Source: an uncultured Anaerolineales bacterium (lineage in GTDB: Bacteria; Chloroflexota; Anaerolineae; Anaerolineales; UBA4823). From it: a stretch of DNA of 50,611 nt. The DNA lies in contig CALFWB010000011.1 in NCBI GenBank assembly GCA_937928795.1, forward strand, positions 1 to 50,611, in the 5' to 3' direction. The notes beneath the pieces are model-generated. The model did not search any database and had not been told where the DNA came from. It saw only the letters and a list, made by a program, of their open reading frames with translations. This document shows positions 7,340 to 17,900 of this stretch, piece after piece; position 1 is the first letter of the stretch; every line of letters starts with the position of its first letter. The position numbers and the translations under genes were made by a program.

Positions 7340-8308
7340 TTACTCTACTTTTTGGGATTGCTCAAGCGGGAAAAGGCTCTCCACTGGAATGCGCACAACA
7401 TCGCACCACTCGGTTGAGTGTGGGTTGAGACCGCGCACGGCATTGTGATAAGCTTTCTGAACCGCACGGGTGAGCGGGCCCATGCGACCGCTTCCGATCA
7501 CACGAAAATCGATCTCGGTCAGGGCAATCACTTCGGCGGCAGTGCCGCTCACGAACACTTCGTCGGCAATATACAGTTGATCCCGCGAGATCGGTTGCTC
7601 AACAACATCAACCCCAAGGTCATTGCACAAGGTAAAGATCGTGTCGCGGGTGATTCCTTCCAGCACCGCTGCAGTAGGTGGCGTATAGACTTTACTATTG
7701 CGGACTAAAAAGATGTTCTCACCCGTGCATTCGGCAACATATCCTTGCGGATCGAGCATGATGGCTTCATCAAAGCCTAGGCGCGCCGATTCGGTCTTCG
7801 CCAATACACTGTTGGCATAATTGCCACTGATTTTAGCTTTGGTCATCATCACGTTGGGGTGATGACGGGTGAAGGTGGAGATATTGGCGCGAATGCCTTT
7901 CTCCAAAGCTTCCTCACCGAGATAGTTCTTCCATTCCCAAACGGCAATTGCCAGTTTGGGTTTGCCAGCATCGACAGATAAATTCCAGCCGCCTTCATCG
8001 AGATAAATCAGCGGGCGAATATAGCACTCCTCAAAGCCATTGGCAGCCACCGTTTGACGGACGGCGTTTGCCATCTCCTCTTCGCTCCACGGCAGTTCCC
8101 GAAAGCCCAAAACCAGCGCCGATTTAGCCAAGCGATGAATATGTTCCTTCAGGCGAAAGACGGCCGGGCCTTCTGGCGTGGAATAACAACGAATGCCCTC
8201 AAAAACTGCTACACCGTAGTGCAAAGCGGGAGTGAGGAAATGCAAGGTTGCCTTATCGTACTCCACCAATTGCCCGTTGAACCAAATATATTTCGATGTT
8301 GGATTCAT
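7340..8308 (-). CDS. ilvE: Branched-chain amino acid aminotransferase
   Basis: 322 aa, a fold-type IV PLP enzyme performing the last step of Val, Leu and Ile synthesis. KYIWFNGQLVEYDKATLHFL and ALHYGVAVFEGIRCY mark the N-terminal domain; TKAKISGNYANSVLAK carries the PLP-binding lysine; EAIMLDPQGYVAECTGENIF and LEGITRDTIF bind the phosphate. I chose ATG 8308, which has GAGGAGG 11 bases upstream; the longer frame uses a TTG inside that ribosome-binding site. It is the last gene of the BCAA operon. A short hairpin (TCGAATC/GATTCGA, 8338-8356) separates it from leuB. Confidence 0.95.
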   Translation of the reverse strand: MNPTSKYIWFNGQLVEYDKATLHFLTPALHYGVAVFEGIRCYSTPEGPAVFRLKEHIHRLAKSALVLGFRELPWSEEEMANAVRQTVAANGFEECYIRPLIYLDEGGWNLSVDAGKPKLAIAVWEWKNYLGEEALEKGIRANISTFTRHHPNVMMTKAKISGNYANSVLAKTESARLGFDEAIMLDPQGYVAECTGENIFLVRNSKVYTPPTAAVLEGITRDTIFTLCNDLGVDVVEQPISRDQLYIADEVFVSGTAAEVIALTEIDFRVIGSGRMGPLTRAVQKAYHNAVRGLNPHSTEWCDVVRIPVESLFPLEQSQKVE

Positions 8309-8361
8309 TTCGATCAACCTCCTCAAAAATTGCTCATCGAATCCTCTCGATTCGAAGTCTC

Positions 8362-9459
8362 TCAGGCAGGTACGGTGGCTGCAGCCAGTCGCTCAATGAT
8401 CACACGGGTCATTGCTGCTGTATTGGCGCTACCACCCAAATCAGGGCTAAGGATTCCCAAGCTAAGCGTCTCATCCACAGCCCGTTCAATCGCTTGAGCT
8501 TCCTGTTCCAACCCTAATGAATAACGCAACAATAGCGCAGCCGATAGAATGGTACCGACCGGATTGGCAATCCCTTTACCGGCAATATCTGGCGCCGAGC
8601 CGTGAATCGGCTCATATAAGCCGCGCGGTTTTCCATGTTGATTCTGATAGTCACCTAATGAAGCTGAAGCCATGTTGCCCATCGAACCGGTCAGCATGGA
8701 AGCTTCATCGGTCAGGATATCGCCGAACATATTTTCGGTGACCAAGACATCAAAGCTGGCTGGACGTTGTAAAAGATACATGGCGGCTGCATCAACCAAG
8801 AGATGTTCTAAGGTGACATCGGGATATTCCTTTGCCACTTCGGAGACCACCTTGCGCCATAGACGTGAGGTTTCCAAGATATTAGCTTTATCGATTGAAG
8901 TCACTTTGCACTTTCTTTGGCTTGCCAACTGAAACGCCAAATGAGCAATGCGGCGCACTTCGCCCTCCCGATAAGCTAGGGTATCTACCGCACGCTCTTC
9001 GCCCTCTTCCACCCAACGCTTTTTCGGTTGCCCGAAGTAAATGCCCGAAGTCAATTCGCGCACAAAGATCAGATCGACCTCGGCGATTTTTTCCGCTTTT
9101 AGCGGCGAGGCGTGTAACAAGCGCGGGTGTGGTTTGACTGGCCGCAAATTGGCATAGACTCCCAAACCCTTTCGGATCGCCAACAAACCCTGCTCTGGGC
9201 GCATGGGCGCATCGGGCGCGTCCCATTTGGGGCCGCCAACCGCTCCCAGTAAAACGGCATCGGCGTTCTGACAGGCTTCTAGGGTGGAGTCTGGCAATGG
9301 GTTCTGGAATTGATCGATGGCAATCCCACCAATGGGATAATTCTCCATTTCAAACGAATGGCCGTAAGCCTCCGCCACCGCTTTCAGGACTGTTTGGGTG
9401 GCTTCGATGACTTCTGGTCCGATTCCGTCACCGGGTAAACAGGCAATGGTCGCTTTCAT
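8362..9459 (-). CDS. leuB: 3-isopropylmalate dehydrogenase
   Basis: 365 aa. It oxidises and decarboxylates 3-isopropylmalate with NAD to the leucine precursor 2-oxoisocaproate, and with citramalate synthase present probably also acts on 3-methylmalate in isoleucine synthesis. Family marks: [12 protein letters not shown] at the N terminus, the [16 protein letters not shown] region, [37 protein letters not shown] and the NAD-binding [19 protein letters not shown]. Length is normal. It starts 9 bases after the cimA stop. Confidence 0.96.
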   Translation of the reverse strand: MKATIACLPGDGIGPEVIEATQTVLKAVAEAYGHSFEMENYPIGGIAIDQFQNPLPDSTLEACQNADAVLLGAVGGPKWDAPDAPMRPEQGLLAIRKGLGVYANLRPVKPHPRLLHASPLKAEKIAEVDLIFVRELTSGIYFGQPKKRWVEEGEERAVDTLAYREGEVRRIAHLAFQLASQRKCKVTSIDKANILETSRLWRKVVSEVAKEYPDVTLEHLLVDAAAMYLLQRPASFDVLVTENMFGDILTDEASMLTGSMGNMASASLGDYQNQHGKPRGLYEPIHGSAPDIAGKGIANPVGTILSAALLLRYSLGLEQEAQAIERAVDETLSLGILSPDLGGSANTAAMTRVIIERLAAATVPA

Positions 9460-9468
9460 GCATTTCTC

Positions 9469-11058
9469 TCAACTTTGGCTAGGTTGTGGTGGATGGGCAA
9501 GGGCGTATTCAAAGCTATCGGCGATTGCCCGCCAACTGGCTTCGATAATGTTTGTGCTTGCGCCGACGGTGCTCCAGCGCCGCGTGCCGTTTTTGGTATC
9601 GATCAGCACCCGCACGGCGGAAGCCGTCCCATTTTCGCTATCCACAATGCGGACTTTGTAATCGTCAAGGCGCACGCCACGGATGGCTGGGTAAACGTCT
9701 TCCAATGCTTTGCGTAAGGCTGCATCCAAGGCATTCACCGGTCCGTTGCCTTCTGCAGCCGTATGCAAGATGCGATCCCCAACGCGCACTTTGACAGTTG
9801 CCTCGGCTAACATGCCGCGCCCTTGGCGATGTTCAACCACGACCGTGAAATCGATCAGCTCGAAGGGAGGTTGATAATCGGGCTGAGCCCGTTGGAGCAT
9901 CACGTTAACCGACCCTTCAGCCCCCTCGAAGGTAAATCCTTTGGCTTCTAATGCTTTGATTTCGTTCAAGATGCGGCGCGCTTGCTCCGGCGTCAGCGAA
10001 ACTCCAAGTTCTTGGGCTTTTTCGATCAAATTTCCTCGCCCAGAAAGTTCGGAGACAACCGAGCGGCGTTGATTGCCGACCAGCCGCGGATCGATATGCT
10101 GATAGGAGTCTTCATGCTTCAGCATTGCAGCGACATGGATGCCACCCTTGTGTGTGAATGCACTCGCACCTACGTAAGGCTGATGACGGTCATGCGGTAA
10201 GTTGGCGACTTCCGAGACGAAGGTCGAAAGCTCGGTCAGGCGGGCTAACTGTTCATCGGAGACGCAGCGCTTGCCCATCTTGAGCTGCAAACCAGCCGTG
10301 ACAGCGCATAGATCGGCGTTGCCGACCCGTTCGCCATATCCGTTGATCGTCCCCTGAACGTGAACGGCCCCAGCTTTGACCGCTGCCAGAGTGTTGGCTA
10401 CCCCACAACCGCTGTCGTTGTGGCAATGAATCCCCAGTGGGGTGCGAATTTGGGCTTTGACTTCGCTGACGATTTGTTCGATCTCCCACGGCAAGCAACC
10501 GCCGTTGGTGTCGCATAACACAATGACATCCGCACCGTTCTGCTCGGCAGCCCGCAACGTTTCCAAAGCGTAGTTGGGATCGGCTTTGTAACCGTCAAAG
10601 AAGTGTTCCGCATCGTAGATGACTTCTTTTCCTTGCGCTTTCATAAAAGCCACACTGCTGCCGATCATGCGCAGGTTCTCTTCTAAAGTTGTCTCAAGCA
10701 CATGAAAGACGTGCAGGTCCCAGCTTTTTCCAACCAGTGTTACAACGGGCGTTTGAGCCGCTAATAGTGCCTGAATGTTGGCGTCCTCCTCAGGTGGGGT
10801 GTCTTTTCGAGTGGTGGAGCCAAAGGCAGCAATCTTAGCATTCTGCCAGGTCATTTTGGCTGCCCGCTCGAAAAAGCGGGCGTCTTTGGGGTTCGAGCCG
10901 GGCCAGCCTCCCTCAATGTAGTGGACACCGAAGCGGTCAAGTCGTTCGGCAATGCGAATCTTATCTTCCAGCGAATAGGAAATGCCCTCGCGTTGGGATC
11001 CATCGCGCAGGGTGGTGTCGTAAAGGAAAACATCGGGGGAAGATTTATGCGAAGTCAT
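9469..11058 (-). CDS. cimA: (R)-citramalate synthase
   Basis: 529 aa. It condenses acetyl-CoA with pyruvate, the threonine-independent entry into isoleucine synthesis. The DRE-TIM barrel signature LYDTTLRDGSQREGI is followed by YIEGGWPGSNPKD and DAEHFFDGYKADPNYALETL, which distinguish the CimA branch from LeuA; HCHNDSGCGVANTLAA and GTINGYGERVGNADL carry the metal ligands. A C-terminal regulatory domain (FTVVVEHRQGRGMLAEATVK onward) is present. Its start lies inside the end of leuD (14-bp overlap). With leuBCD and ilvCDE it completes a citramalate route; no threonine deaminase is in the window. Confidence 0.93.
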   Translation of the reverse strand: MTSHKSSPDVFLYDTTLRDGSQREGISYSLEDKIRIAERLDRFGVHYIEGGWPGSNPKDARFFERAAKMTWQNAKIAAFGSTTRKDTPPEEDANIQALLAAQTPVVTLVGKSWDLHVFHVLETTLEENLRMIGSSVAFMKAQGKEVIYDAEHFFDGYKADPNYALETLRAAEQNGADVIVLCDTNGGCLPWEIEQIVSEVKAQIRTPLGIHCHNDSGCGVANTLAAVKAGAVHVQGTINGYGERVGNADLCAVTAGLQLKMGKRCVSDEQLARLTELSTFVSEVANLPHDRHQPYVGASAFTHKGGIHVAAMLKHEDSYQHIDPRLVGNQRRSVVSELSGRGNLIEKAQELGVSLTPEQARRILNEIKALEAKGFTFEGAEGSVNVMLQRAQPDYQPPFELIDFTVVVEHRQGRGMLAEATVKVRVGDRILHTAAEGNGPVNALDAALRKALEDVYPAIRGVRLDDYKVRIVDSENGTASAVRVLIDTKNGTRRWSTVGASTNIIEASWRAIADSFEYALAHPPQPSQS

Positions 11059-11698
11059 AGCGTTTCACTCCATAGGGGTAAGCTCGTTCGGAACGTTCAT
11101 AGGCTTCGATTTGAGAAGCAAAATCGAGCAAATAGCCCAGTGAATCTAAACCCTTCAAAAGGCAAGTCTTATGAAATGATTCAATGGGAAATTGAACTTG
11201 ATAACCATCTGGCAGGGTCAGCGTTTGGGAAGCTAAATCGACCGTCACTGCCCAGGCGTCGACGTCTTTCCCTGCCCCATTTTGGTGCGCTTCTTCTTCA
11301 ACCAATTGGATCAAACGTGCCTGAGCTTGTTTATCCACTTGGAGCGGTAACAGCCCATTCTTGAGGGCGTTGTTGCGGAAAATGTCGGCAAAAGATGTGC
11401 TGATGACGACGCGCACATTCCAAGCCATCAGCGCCCAGGGGGCGTGCTCGCGAGAGGAACCACAACCGAAATTATCGCCGGCTAGTAAAATCTGGCGCCC
11501 TTGATAGCGGGCTTGATTGAGCGGAAAATCGGGGTTCAGTGAGCCATCCGCCAAATAGCGCCAGCGGGCAAACAAACCTTCGGCTAGACCGTTTTTATCG
11601 GTCACCTTTAGGTAGCGGGCTGGGATAATTTGATCGGTGTCAATATCGTTGTGCAAAACGGGAATGAGCGCCGAAGTCAGACGTTCAAAGGGTTGCAT
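11045..11698 (-). CDS. leuD: 3-isopropylmalate dehydratase small subunit
   Basis: 217 aa. Small subunit of isopropylmalate isomerase, partner of LeuC. It shows DIDTDQIIPARYLK, then ILLAGDNFGCGSSREHAPWA, the substrate-specificity loop with the essential Cys-Gly-Ser-Ser-Arg, and VVISTSFADIFRNNALKNGL. Length is typical of the bacterial LeuD type. Its 5' flank carries an AT/CG-alternating repeat block and a partial duplicate of the leuC end, so the normal tight leuC-leuD junction has been pushed apart to 143 bp. Confidence 0.95.
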   Translation of the reverse strand: MQPFERLTSALIPVLHNDIDTDQIIPARYLKVTDKNGLAEGLFARWRYLADGSLNPDFPLNQARYQGRQILLAGDNFGCGSSREHAPWALMAWNVRVVISTSFADIFRNNALKNGLLPLQVDKQAQARLIQLVEEEAHQNGAGKDVDAWAVTVDLASQTLTLPDGYQVQFPIESFHKTCLLKGLDSLGYLLDFASQIEAYERSERAYPYGVKRYDFA

Positions 11699-11841
11699 GG
11701 ATTAGGCTCCTCGGATTGGTGGGTTCGCGAATGATCCGCAAATGAACGCGAATTGACGCAAATGAGCCGCATATGAACGCAAATGGACGCAAATGATCCG
11801 CAAATGGACGCGAATAGTCCGCGAATGAACACAAATTGACG
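11699..11841. repeat. Short-period imperfect tandem repeat between leuC and leuD
   Basis: Roughly 120 bp made of variants of an about 12-base unit such as ATGAACGCGAAT, ATGATCCGCAAA and ATGGACGCAAAT. It is bounded by related 40-base segments at 11693-11733 and 11856-11900 that share TTGCATGG and CTCCTCGGAT, one of which encodes the end of LeuC. This suggests that the repeat expanded within, or arrived with, a duplication of the leuC-leuD junction. Confidence 0.75.
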
Positions 11842-13266
11842 CTAATTTGTTTGAATTGCATGGAGCAAACTCCTCGGATCGGTAACACGGCCGCGAATGG
11901 CAGAGGCTGCAGCGGTGAGCGGGCTTGCCAATAAGGTGCGCCCGCCATCCCCTTGCCGCCCTTCAAAGTTACGATTGCTGGTGCTAACGGCAATTTGACC
12001 GGGCTGCAATTGGTCTCCGTTCATGGCAATACACATACTGCAACCGGCATAACGCCATTCCCCGCCGGCTTCCAAGAAGACGCGGTGTAAGCCCTCCGCC
12101 TCGGCTTGGCGACGCACGCTTTCTGAGCCGGGCACGACAATCAAGCGCACGCCATCAGCTACCTTGCGTCCTTTGAGCAGGGTAGCCGCTTGGCGCAGAT
12201 CGGTAAGGCGTGAGTTGGTACAGCTCCCGATGAAAACGACATCGACCGGTTGATCTAGCATGGGCTGGTTGGGCTGAAAACCCATATAGCGCAAGGCTTT
12301 TTCTAAGGCAGCTCGCTTTTCGGTGTCCTTTTCCTGCGCAGGATCAGGGATACAGCCGCTAATCGGGATGCCCATGCCCGGATTGGTACCGTAGGTGATC
12401 ATCGGTTCCAATTTCGAGACATCGATGGTCACCTGGCGGTCATATTGCGCGCCAGGGTCAGAGGGCAAGGTGCGCCAGTAAGCAACCATGCGCTCCCATA
12501 CCTCTCCTTTGGGGGCAAACGGACGATTGGCAAGATATTCAAAGGTGATGTCATCGGGGGCAATCATGCCGGCGCGCGCGCCACCCTCAATGGACATGTT
12601 GCACAAGGTCATGCGCTCTTCCATGTTCAGGGCTTGGACGGCTTCACCGCAATATTCAAAGACATGCCCCGTGCCGCCACCCACCCCGATCTGAGCAATT
12701 AGGGCAAGGATCATATCCTTCGAGGTCACCCCTGGTTGCAGGCGGCCCTCAAAAAGCACTTGATAGGTCTTGGGGCGATATTGAAGCAAGCACTGGGTCG
12801 CCAACACTAACTCGACTTCACTGGTGCCAACCCCAAATGCCAGCGCGCCAAAAGCACCGTGTGTTGCCGTGTGGCTATCACCACAGACAATGGTCATGCC
12901 CGGCTGGGTGAGTCCCAATTCGGGTCCAATGACATGCACAATGCCGCGTTGCTCGTCACCGAGGTCATACAGGCGAATGCCAAAATCAGCGCAGTTACGG
13001 CGCAATTGTTCCAATTGCCGCGCACCTTGGGCATCAATGGCTGTCGGAGAAAGGTCTCTGGTCGGTGTGGAATGGTCCATGGTTGCTACACAACGGTCAG
13101 GACGGCGCACGCTCAGCCCCCGTTGGCGCAAACCTTGAAAGGCTTGCGGCGAAGTGACCTCGTGAATCAAATGCAGGTCAATATACAAGACCGCCGGCGA
13201 GCCGGGCTCCTCCACCACAACGTGACGATCCCAAATCTTGTCGAATAATGTCTGTGGTTTTGTCAT
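11842..13266 (-). CDS. leuC: 3-isopropylmalate dehydratase large subunit
   Basis: 474 aa from ATG 13266 ([17 protein letters not shown]); the frame is open 58 codons further but that part overlaps another ORF and lacks homology to LeuC. Aconitase-family [4Fe-4S] enzyme of leucine synthesis. Cluster ligands lie in [13 protein letters not shown] and in [33 protein letters not shown] and MTICCG-like segments are present. The last residues ([14 protein letters not shown]) are encoded by one copy of the duplicated segment next to the repeat block, so the C-terminal four to five residues may differ from the ancestral protein. AGGA stands very close to the ATG. Confidence 0.94.
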   Translation of the reverse strand: MTKPQTLFDKIWDRHVVVEEPGSPAVLYIDLHLIHEVTSPQAFQGLRQRGLSVRRPDRCVATMDHSTPTRDLSPTAIDAQGARQLEQLRRNCADFGIRLYDLGDEQRGIVHVIGPELGLTQPGMTIVCGDSHTATHGAFGALAFGVGTSEVELVLATQCLLQYRPKTYQVLFEGRLQPGVTSKDMILALIAQIGVGGGTGHVFEYCGEAVQALNMEERMTLCNMSIEGGARAGMIAPDDITFEYLANRPFAPKGEVWERMVAYWRTLPSDPGAQYDRQVTIDVSKLEPMITYGTNPGMGIPISGCIPDPAQEKDTEKRAALEKALRYMGFQPNQPMLDQPVDVVFIGSCTNSRLTDLRQAATLLKGRKVADGVRLIVVPGSESVRRQAEAEGLHRVFLEAGGEWRYAGCSMCIAMNGDQLQPGQIAVSTSNRNFEGRQGDGGRTLLASPLTAAASAIRGRVTDPRSLLHAIQTN

Positions 13267-13270
13267 CTTC

Positions 13271-13549
13271 CTAGAAAGCCGAAAACGTATCGCAACGATA
13301 GGGCTCGTCGCTGGGATAATGGCGGCCGATTTGCCATTCGTCAAACGCCTTAGGCGATAGGTGTGTGTCAGAGGGATCGGCGTAAGAGGATGCTGCTTGG
13401 GCTCGTTCTTCCGCTTGGGGGGAGGAATGAGCAACGCCATTTTGACTGCTAATAGAAGACATATCCCAATGGCGGGGATAAAGGCGCATGCGATGATAAT
13501 CGCCCAAATAGGGGGGATTGGTCGAGCGGGATGATTTTTGGTGGGTCAT
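13271..13549 (-). CDS. Small orphan protein inside the BCAA operon
   Basis: 92 aa starting at an ATG preceded by a near-perfect AAAGGAG eight bases upstream, the main reason for accepting it. The sequence is hydrophilic and Ser/Tyr/Pro-rich ([31 protein letters not shown]), with a single Cys near the end and no hydrophobic segment. It probably is largely disordered. It sits 33 bp after pckA and only 4 bp before leuC, so it is cotranscribed with both. I do not recognise a family. Confidence 0.6.
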   Translation of the reverse strand: MTHQKSSRSTNPPYLGDYHRMRLYPRHWDMSSISSQNGVAHSSPQAEERAQAASSYADPSDTHLSPKAFDEWQIGRHYPSDEPYRCDTFSAF

Positions 13550-13582
13550 TTGTTTTTCTCCTTTCTCGGTCATCCAATTGGT

Positions 13583-15190
13583 TCAAAAGGCCATCGACAT
13601 CACCATGTTGATTTTGACATCCACATAGCGTTCGAATTGGCGGAAGTTTTCGCGGAACAAGTTCGCTAAATGCTCGGCAGCTTGATCGTAGGCTTTGCGG
13701 TCTTGCCAAGTATTGCGGGGGCTAAGCAATTCATCGGGAACTTCGGGACAATGCTGCGGAACTTCAAGGTTAAAGTAAGGGATACGCAGGTAAGGGACAT
13801 CCTCTAATTGTCCTTGCATGGCTGCCGAGACCATGGCGCGGGTATAAGGCAGAGGCATCCGCTGCCCAACTCCGTAAGGTCCGCCTGTCCAGCCGGTGTT
13901 TACCAGCCAGACCTGAGTTTGATGTTTTTGTAGCTTCTCCATCAACATCTGGGCGTAGCGGGCTGGGTGCAGAGGCATGAACGGCGCGCCAAAACAAGTG
14001 GAGAACGTCGCTTGTGGCTCTTTGCCCAGACCTTTCTCCGTGCCGGCTAATTTCGAGGTGTAACCGGAGAGGAAGTAATAGATCGCTTGCGAGTGGTCGA
14101 GGCGGGCAATAGGCGGTAACACCCCGTACGCATCGGCGGTCAGGAAAAAGATGTTTTTGGGATGTCCTGCAACCCCATTGGGGACAATGTTATCCAAAAA
14201 ACCAATTGGATAGGCTGCGCGAGTGTTCTCGGTATACGAGTCATCATTGAAATCTATCCGCCGCGTATAGGAGTCGATGGCAACGTTTTCGATCACTGTG
14301 CCAAAATGGCGGGTGGCTTTCCAGATGAGTGGTTCCAATTCTGGGGAGAGGCGAATCACTTTGGCATAACAGCCGCCCTCAAAATTGAAAATCCCTTCCT
14401 CACCCCAGCCATGTTCATCGTCACCGACCATTTTGCGTTGCGGATCAGAAGAAAGGGTTGTTTTCCCGGTTCCAGAGAGACCGAAGAACAACGCCACATC
14501 CCCCTGCTCGCCGACAGTGGCAGAGCAGTGCATCGGCAATACATCCTGCTGAGGGAGCAGATAATTCATCGCCGTAAACATGGCTTTCTTGATTTCACCC
14601 GCATATGCGGTGCCACCGATTAAAGCCATGCGCTTGGTGAAATTCAGGATGATAAACACATCAGAGTTTAAGCCGTCCAGTTCCGGGATAGCGCGGAAGC
14701 CCGGCGCATGGAGGACGGTGAACTGGGGCACATGTTCGGGTAGTTCTTGCGGTGAACGGCGGATAAAGACATTGCGGGCAAACAGGCTGTGCCAGGCGTT
14801 TTCGGTGATCACCCGAATGGGCAAACGATAGCGCGGGTGAGCACAGATCGTGGTATCTTGGACGAAGACATCCCGCCCTTGAAAATAGGCTGTCATGCGC
14901 AGATGGAGCTGATCGAAGCGGGCCGCCTCAAGGGGTTGGTTGATCTTGCTCCAGTTGACGCGCTCGGCGGTTTCGGTGTCGGATACAATATACTTGTCAT
15001 TCGGTGCTCGGCCGGTATAGACCCCTGTACGTACCACAACCGCCCCTTCATGGGCAAGCATCCCTTCGCGACGGGAGACGATCCGTTCCACCAGGGCTGG
15101 GGTCGGCAAGGTCCAATATTCCATATTAAGGTTGCGTAAACCGTGGTTCTCCAAGCCGTATTGGCTGGGAACACCCATGACATTACTCAT
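13583..15190 (-). CDS. pckA: Phosphoenolpyruvate carboxykinase (ATP)
   Basis: 535 aa. It converts oxaloacetate and ATP to phosphoenolpyruvate and CO2. Diagnostic segments are [28 protein letters not shown], the kinase-1a P-loop [15 protein letters not shown] (about residues 233-247), [20 protein letters not shown] with the metal-binding Asp pair, and [15 protein letters not shown]. The ATP-dependent form is indicated by the P-loop and overall sequence. The ATG overlaps the leuA stop as ATGA, so it is firmly part of the BCAA operon, an unusual place for a gluconeogenic or anaplerotic enzyme. Confidence 0.96.
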   Translation of the reverse strand: MSNVMGVPSQYGLENHGLRNLNMEYWTLPTPALVERIVSRREGMLAHEGAVVVRTGVYTGRAPNDKYIVSDTETAERVNWSKINQPLEAARFDQLHLRMTAYFQGRDVFVQDTTICAHPRYRLPIRVITENAWHSLFARNVFIRRSPQELPEHVPQFTVLHAPGFRAIPELDGLNSDVFIILNFTKRMALIGGTAYAGEIKKAMFTAMNYLLPQQDVLPMHCSATVGEQGDVALFFGLSGTGKTTLSSDPQRKMVGDDEHGWGEEGIFNFEGGCYAKVIRLSPELEPLIWKATRHFGTVIENVAIDSYTRRIDFNDDSYTENTRAAYPIGFLDNIVPNGVAGHPKNIFFLTADAYGVLPPIARLDHSQAIYYFLSGYTSKLAGTEKGLGKEPQATFSTCFGAPFMPLHPARYAQMLMEKLQKHQTQVWLVNTGWTGGPYGVGQRMPLPYTRAMVSAAMQGQLEDVPYLRIPYFNLEVPQHCPEVPDELLSPRNTWQDRKAYDQAAEHLANLFRENFRQFERYVDVKINMVMSMAF

Positions 15191-16833
15191 TGCGCTCGAG
15201 TGCCTCCGTTCTTAGAAAATCCGCTTGCTGCCAGCAGTTTATTTAAGGCAGCTAGGTAAGCTTTGGCAGCAGCGACAATAATATCTGTGTCGGCGCCATA
15301 GCCACCAAAAGTGCGCGTGCGCGTTTGCCCGTTCTGCGGCGAGGTGCGTTCATGCAAATTCGGGTCCTCGGCTTGCAAACGCACGGTCACTTCACCAAGG
15401 GCGTCAATGCCTTCGGTCACCGCATGGACGTTGAATTCCAAGAGGGTATTCGGAGCGCCAACAATGGCGTCGATGGCACAATAGGTGGCATGGACGGGAC
15501 CGGTTCCGACAGCCGCATGGATGTGGGTTTGCCCATCTGGACCGCGCAGACGCACGGTTGCAGTCGGCATACCCATCGTTCCGCAAGCAACCTGTAAGCC
15601 GTCCAGACTATAGAATTCTTCGCCGCGGCTCGCCTGATCGCCCACCAATGCCTCTAGGTCGGCTTCGGTGATCACCTTTTTCTTATCTGCTAATTCTTTA
15701 TAACGCTCGAAGGCTACATCTAACTCTTCTTTGGTGAGGTTATAGCCCAGTTCTTCTAAATGCACGCGCAAGGCATGCCGCCCGGAATGTTTGCCCATCA
15801 CCAATTTGGAACGGCCTAAGCCGATCGTCTCTGGGCGCATGATCTCGTAGGTCTCTTGATGCTTTAACATCCCATCTTGGTGAATGCCGGCTTCATGAGC
15901 GAATGCATTGGCGCCCACGATAGCCTTGTTGGGTTGCACCGGAATGCCGGTGTAGGTTGAAACCATGCGGCTAACGCGGGTGATCTGCGTGGTATCGATG
16001 CCGGTCGTCAGACCAAACATCGCCCGGCGGGTATGTAAGGTCATCACCACCTCTTCTAACGAGGTATTGCCAGCCCGTTCACCGATGCCGTTGATCGTCA
16101 CTTCGGCTTGGCGGGCTCCAGCGCGGATGCCGGCCAGGGTGTTAGCCGTGGCTAAGCCGAGGTCATTGTGGCAATGCACCGAGACAATCGCTTTTTCAAT
16201 CCCATCAGTATTGGCGATGATATTGCGAATCAGTTTGCCGAACTCATCCGGCGTGGTATAACCCACCGTATCGGGGATATTGAGGGTTGTGGCGCCGGCT
16301 TTGATTGCTTCGGAGAGGACAAGGTAAAGGAATTCCGGTTCACTGCGCCCGGCATCTTCCGGGGAAAACTCCACATCCTCGCAGAGCGAGCGCGCGTAAG
16401 CGACCATCTCTTTCACGCGCTCGACCACTTCTTCCGGGTCCATGCGCAACTTATAGCGCATGTGGATCGGCGAGGTAGCGATGAACGTGTGAATGCGCGG
16501 GTGCGCGGCGTATTTCACCGCGTTCCAAGCTGCGTCAATATCTTGCTTGTTGGCGCGGGCTAAACCGCAGATAATCGGCACGCGGCGGGTGGTCTCGCTC
16601 TCTGCTCCTGGCGGATTTCCCACCTGCTCGGCGATCATGCGCACGCCTTCGGCGTCATCCGGAGAAGCAGCCGGAAAACCGGCTTCGATGACATCCACGC
16701 CAAGGCGGGCGAGGGCACGGGCAATCTCCAATTTTTCGGCTGAGGTTAAGCTGGCGCCCGGCGACTGTTCACCATCACGCAGCGTGGTATCAAAGATGCG
16801 CACGTAATTGGGATTGATCGTCGTTGGGTTCAT
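15187..16833 (-). CDS. leuA: 2-isopropylmalate synthase
   Basis: 548 aa. It condenses acetyl-CoA with 2-oxoisovalerate, the committed step of leucine synthesis. The barrel carries [32 protein letters not shown]-like [30 protein letters not shown] (metal ligands) and [31 protein letters not shown] and GKHSGRHAL follow. A C-terminal LeuA regulatory domain ending at [20 protein letters not shown] implies leucine feedback inhibition. A GAGGTG ribosome-binding site precedes the ATG. Confidence 0.96.
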   Translation of the reverse strand: MNPTTINPNYVRIFDTTLRDGEQSPGASLTSAEKLEIARALARLGVDVIEAGFPAASPDDAEGVRMIAEQVGNPPGAESETTRRVPIICGLARANKQDIDAAWNAVKYAAHPRIHTFIATSPIHMRYKLRMDPEEVVERVKEMVAYARSLCEDVEFSPEDAGRSEPEFLYLVLSEAIKAGATTLNIPDTVGYTTPDEFGKLIRNIIANTDGIEKAIVSVHCHNDLGLATANTLAGIRAGARQAEVTINGIGERAGNTSLEEVVMTLHTRRAMFGLTTGIDTTQITRVSRMVSTYTGIPVQPNKAIVGANAFAHEAGIHQDGMLKHQETYEIMRPETIGLGRSKLVMGKHSGRHALRVHLEELGYNLTKEELDVAFERYKELADKKKVITEADLEALVGDQASRGEEFYSLDGLQVACGTMGMPTATVRLRGPDGQTHIHAAVGTGPVHATYCAIDAIVGAPNTLLEFNVHAVTEGIDALGEVTVRLQAEDPNLHERTSPQNGQTRTRTFGGYGADTDIIVAAAKAYLAALNKLLAASGFSKNGGTRAQ

Positions 16834-16862
16834 TGTTCCATCACCTCGAACGTTCCAAAGGC

Positions 16863-17876
16863 TTATTCACCGGGGCGGATTTCCACGGGTTGAATAAACG
16901 GCATCATACGGCGCAAGTTGGCGCCAACTTGTTCGATAAGATGATTTTGTTCCAACCTGCGCCGTTCGTTAAACCACGTTCGACCGTTTTTGTTCTCTTC
17001 AATCCAACGTTGAGCATAGCTGCCATCTCGGATGTCTTGCAGCAATTGCCACATCGTATGGCGGGTCTCTTCGGTGATCAGACGCGGTCCCGCCGTATAA
17101 TCGCCATGCTCAGCCGTATCGGAGACCGAATAGCGCATGTAGTTCAATCCACCGCGATACATCAGGTCAACGATCAGCTTTAGTTCATGCAGGCACTCAA
17201 AGTAAGCCAATTCCGGTTGATAGCCAGCTTCGACCAAGGTCTCAAAGGCGGCCTTGACCAGCGCCGTCACCCCGCCACACAGCACCGCTTGCTCTCCAAA
17301 CAGATCGGTTTCGGTCTCTTCGGCAAAGGTGGTTTCCAAAACGCCAGCGCGTGTCGCTCCCAGCGCATAAGCATATGAAAGGGCGTTTTCCTTGGCTTTG
17401 CCGCTGGCGTCTTGGTGCACCGCCAGCAGTGAAGGCGTCCCGCCACCTTCCACGTAGATTTCGCGCACGCGATGGCCAGGGGCTTTGGGCGCCACCATGC
17501 TCACATCCACATCGCTAGGCGGTTGAATGGTGCCATAACGGATGTTGAACCCATGCGCAAACATCAGGGTTTTGCCGTTGCTCAGATAGGGGGCAATGGA
17601 CTGCTCATAAACTTTTGGCTGTTCGGTATCTGGCAAGAGGAGCATGATCACATCTGCTTCTTGGGCGGCTTCGGCTACCTCTCGCACCACCAAACCTTGC
17701 TCTTCCGCCTTCTGCCAGCTTTTGCTGCCGGGGCGCAGCCCGACCCTGACATCCACGCCGCTATCGCGTAGATTAAGGGCGTGAGCATGTCCCTGCGACC
17801 CAAAACCGATGATGGCAACTTTTTTCTGACGGATTAAACCGGGGTCAACATCCTGATCGTAGTAAATCTTTGCCAT
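16863..17876 (-). CDS. ilvC: Ketol-acid reductoisomerase
   Basis: 337 aa, class I length. It isomerises and reduces acetolactate or acetohydroxybutyrate. The Rossmann motif [17 protein letters not shown] and the following [13 protein letters not shown] (Arg and Ser in the cofactor loop) favour [42 protein letters not shown]-like segment [16 protein letters not shown], and [18 protein letters not shown] carry the Mg2+-binding acidic residues. AAGGA precedes the start by seven bases. Confidence 0.97.
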   Translation of the reverse strand: MAKIYYDQDVDPGLIRQKKVAIIGFGSQGHAHALNLRDSGVDVRVGLRPGSKSWQKAEEQGLVVREVAEAAQEADVIMLLLPDTEQPKVYEQSIAPYLSNGKTLMFAHGFNIRYGTIQPPSDVDVSMVAPKAPGHRVREIYVEGGGTPSLLAVHQDASGKAKENALSYAYALGATRAGVLETTFAEETETDLFGEQAVLCGGVTALVKAAFETLVEAGYQPELAYFECLHELKLIVDLMYRGGLNYMRYSVSDTAEHGDYTAGPRLITEETRHTMWQLLQDIRDGSYAQRWIEENKNGRTWFNERRRLEQNHLIEQVGANLRRMMPFIQPVEIRPGE

Positions 17877-17900
17877 AAAAATCCTTTCAAAGTAAGATGT

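Noticed and set aside
11699-11841. CRISPR array
   Set aside because: The repeats are about 12 bases, imperfect and lack regular spacers; no cas genes nearby.
13267-13440. 58-codon N-terminal extension of leuC
   Set aside because: LeuC homology begins at [15 protein letters not shown]; the extension overlaps another small gene with a good ribosome-binding site in a different frame.
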